This document shows, one piece after another, positions 63,821-64,000 of a stretch of 64,000 bases of DNA; the stretch's first letter is position 1, and the number at the start of each line of letters is the position of its first letter. This stretch comes from Mycobacterium palustre. Its GTDB lineage: Bacteria; Actinomycetota; Actinomycetes; Mycobacteriales; Mycobacteriaceae. The notes beneath the pieces are model-generated. The model was not told the origin of the DNA. It saw nothing but the letters and a program-made list of their open reading frames with translations, and searched no databases. A program made the translations under genes and the position numbers. The stretch lies in the NCBI RefSeq assembly GCF_002101785.1, contig NZ_LQPJ01000097.1, forward strand, positions 22,243 through 86,242, given 5' to 3'.

Positions 63821-64000
63821 GGCCCCATCCTGGCAAGCCGGCGCGGCGCACCGGGGCGTTTCACCAATACGCCGCGGTTTGTTCACCGCGTGCGCGGGTA
63901 TGGGGGTCGTGGTTGCCGCTAGCTGTACCCGGCCATAACGTTGGTTACAGGCGGCTGATGGGTGGTAGGCCGCTGAGTGCGCTGTGGCGGCGTTGAGTGT
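63821..64000. other. Terminal 180 bp, no gene seen
   Basis: Between the rnz start and the window edge only short unconvincing frames exist. The promoter of rnz should lie here. Nothing further can be supported. Confidence 0.5.

Noticed and set aside
1..64000. CRISPR arrays, tRNA or rRNA genes
   Set aside because: No regularly spaced short repeats and no cloverleaf or rRNA signature were seen by eye.

Overview
The window is chromosomal DNA from a nontuberculous Mycobacterium. The evidence is a GC-rich composition (44 of 60 bases in one sampled core line, positions 6121-6180), many GTG and TTG starts, and a backbone whose genes match, from memory, the M. tuberculosis H37Rv block Rv2436 to Rv2407 in inverted order. 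MmpL/MmpS, PapA, FadD, F420-type oxidoreductases and a giant type I PKS fit the same genus. I cannot resolve the species. The backbone runs: ribokinase (partial), cyclase-like sensor plus MscS channel, proA, MoxR/VWA pair, nadD-rsfS-gpgP-octT-degV, comEA-comEC, holA, rpsT, the ATP-grasp/alpha-E/transglutaminase operon, a ParD/zeta-like toxin-antitoxin pair and RNase Z.

Two accessory blocks interrupt this backbone. Block A (about 8.0-23.6 kb) has visibly lower GC (34 of 60 in the sampled line 8221-8280). It holds an uncharacterised redox cluster: a second-type RibBA, serine hydrolase, SDR, P450, FAD amine-oxidase-like protein, AveC-like membrane protein, acyl-CoA ligase, a second polytopic membrane protein, a regulator made of two fused TetR units, an HsaA-like flavin monooxygenase and two luciferase-like oxidoreductases. 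All three rightward transcription units begin with a related 31-bp promoter/operator sequence (8070, 17212, 19799), so the block looks like one regulon. It ends at a solitary IS6110-like inverted-repeat end (23643-23670), followed by a vapBC pair.

Block B (27.8-54.3 kb) lies between degV and comEA, where H37Rv has eis. It contains an mmpS-mmpL pair and a complete trehalose polyphleate (TPP) type locus: fadD23-like FAAL, PE-PPE acyltransferase, mmpL10-like transporter, papA3-like acyltransferase and a divergent 3,704-residue bimodular PKS. Both AT domains carry the malonyl signature HAFH, which fits straight-chain phleic acids rather than the methyl-branched acids made by Mas-type synthases. 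A PPOX-fold protein and two acyl-CoA dehydrogenases close the block.

Other points: comEC is broken by an apparent one-base deletion; a 53-bp tandem duplication covers the comEC 3' end; the cyclase-like protein and its translationally coupled MscS/cNMP-domain partner have both lost key cAMP residues; and the ParD/zeta-like module has two perfect inverted repeats upstream spaced exactly 20 bp. The best candidate for an undescribed system is block A with its double-headed TetR and shared operator.
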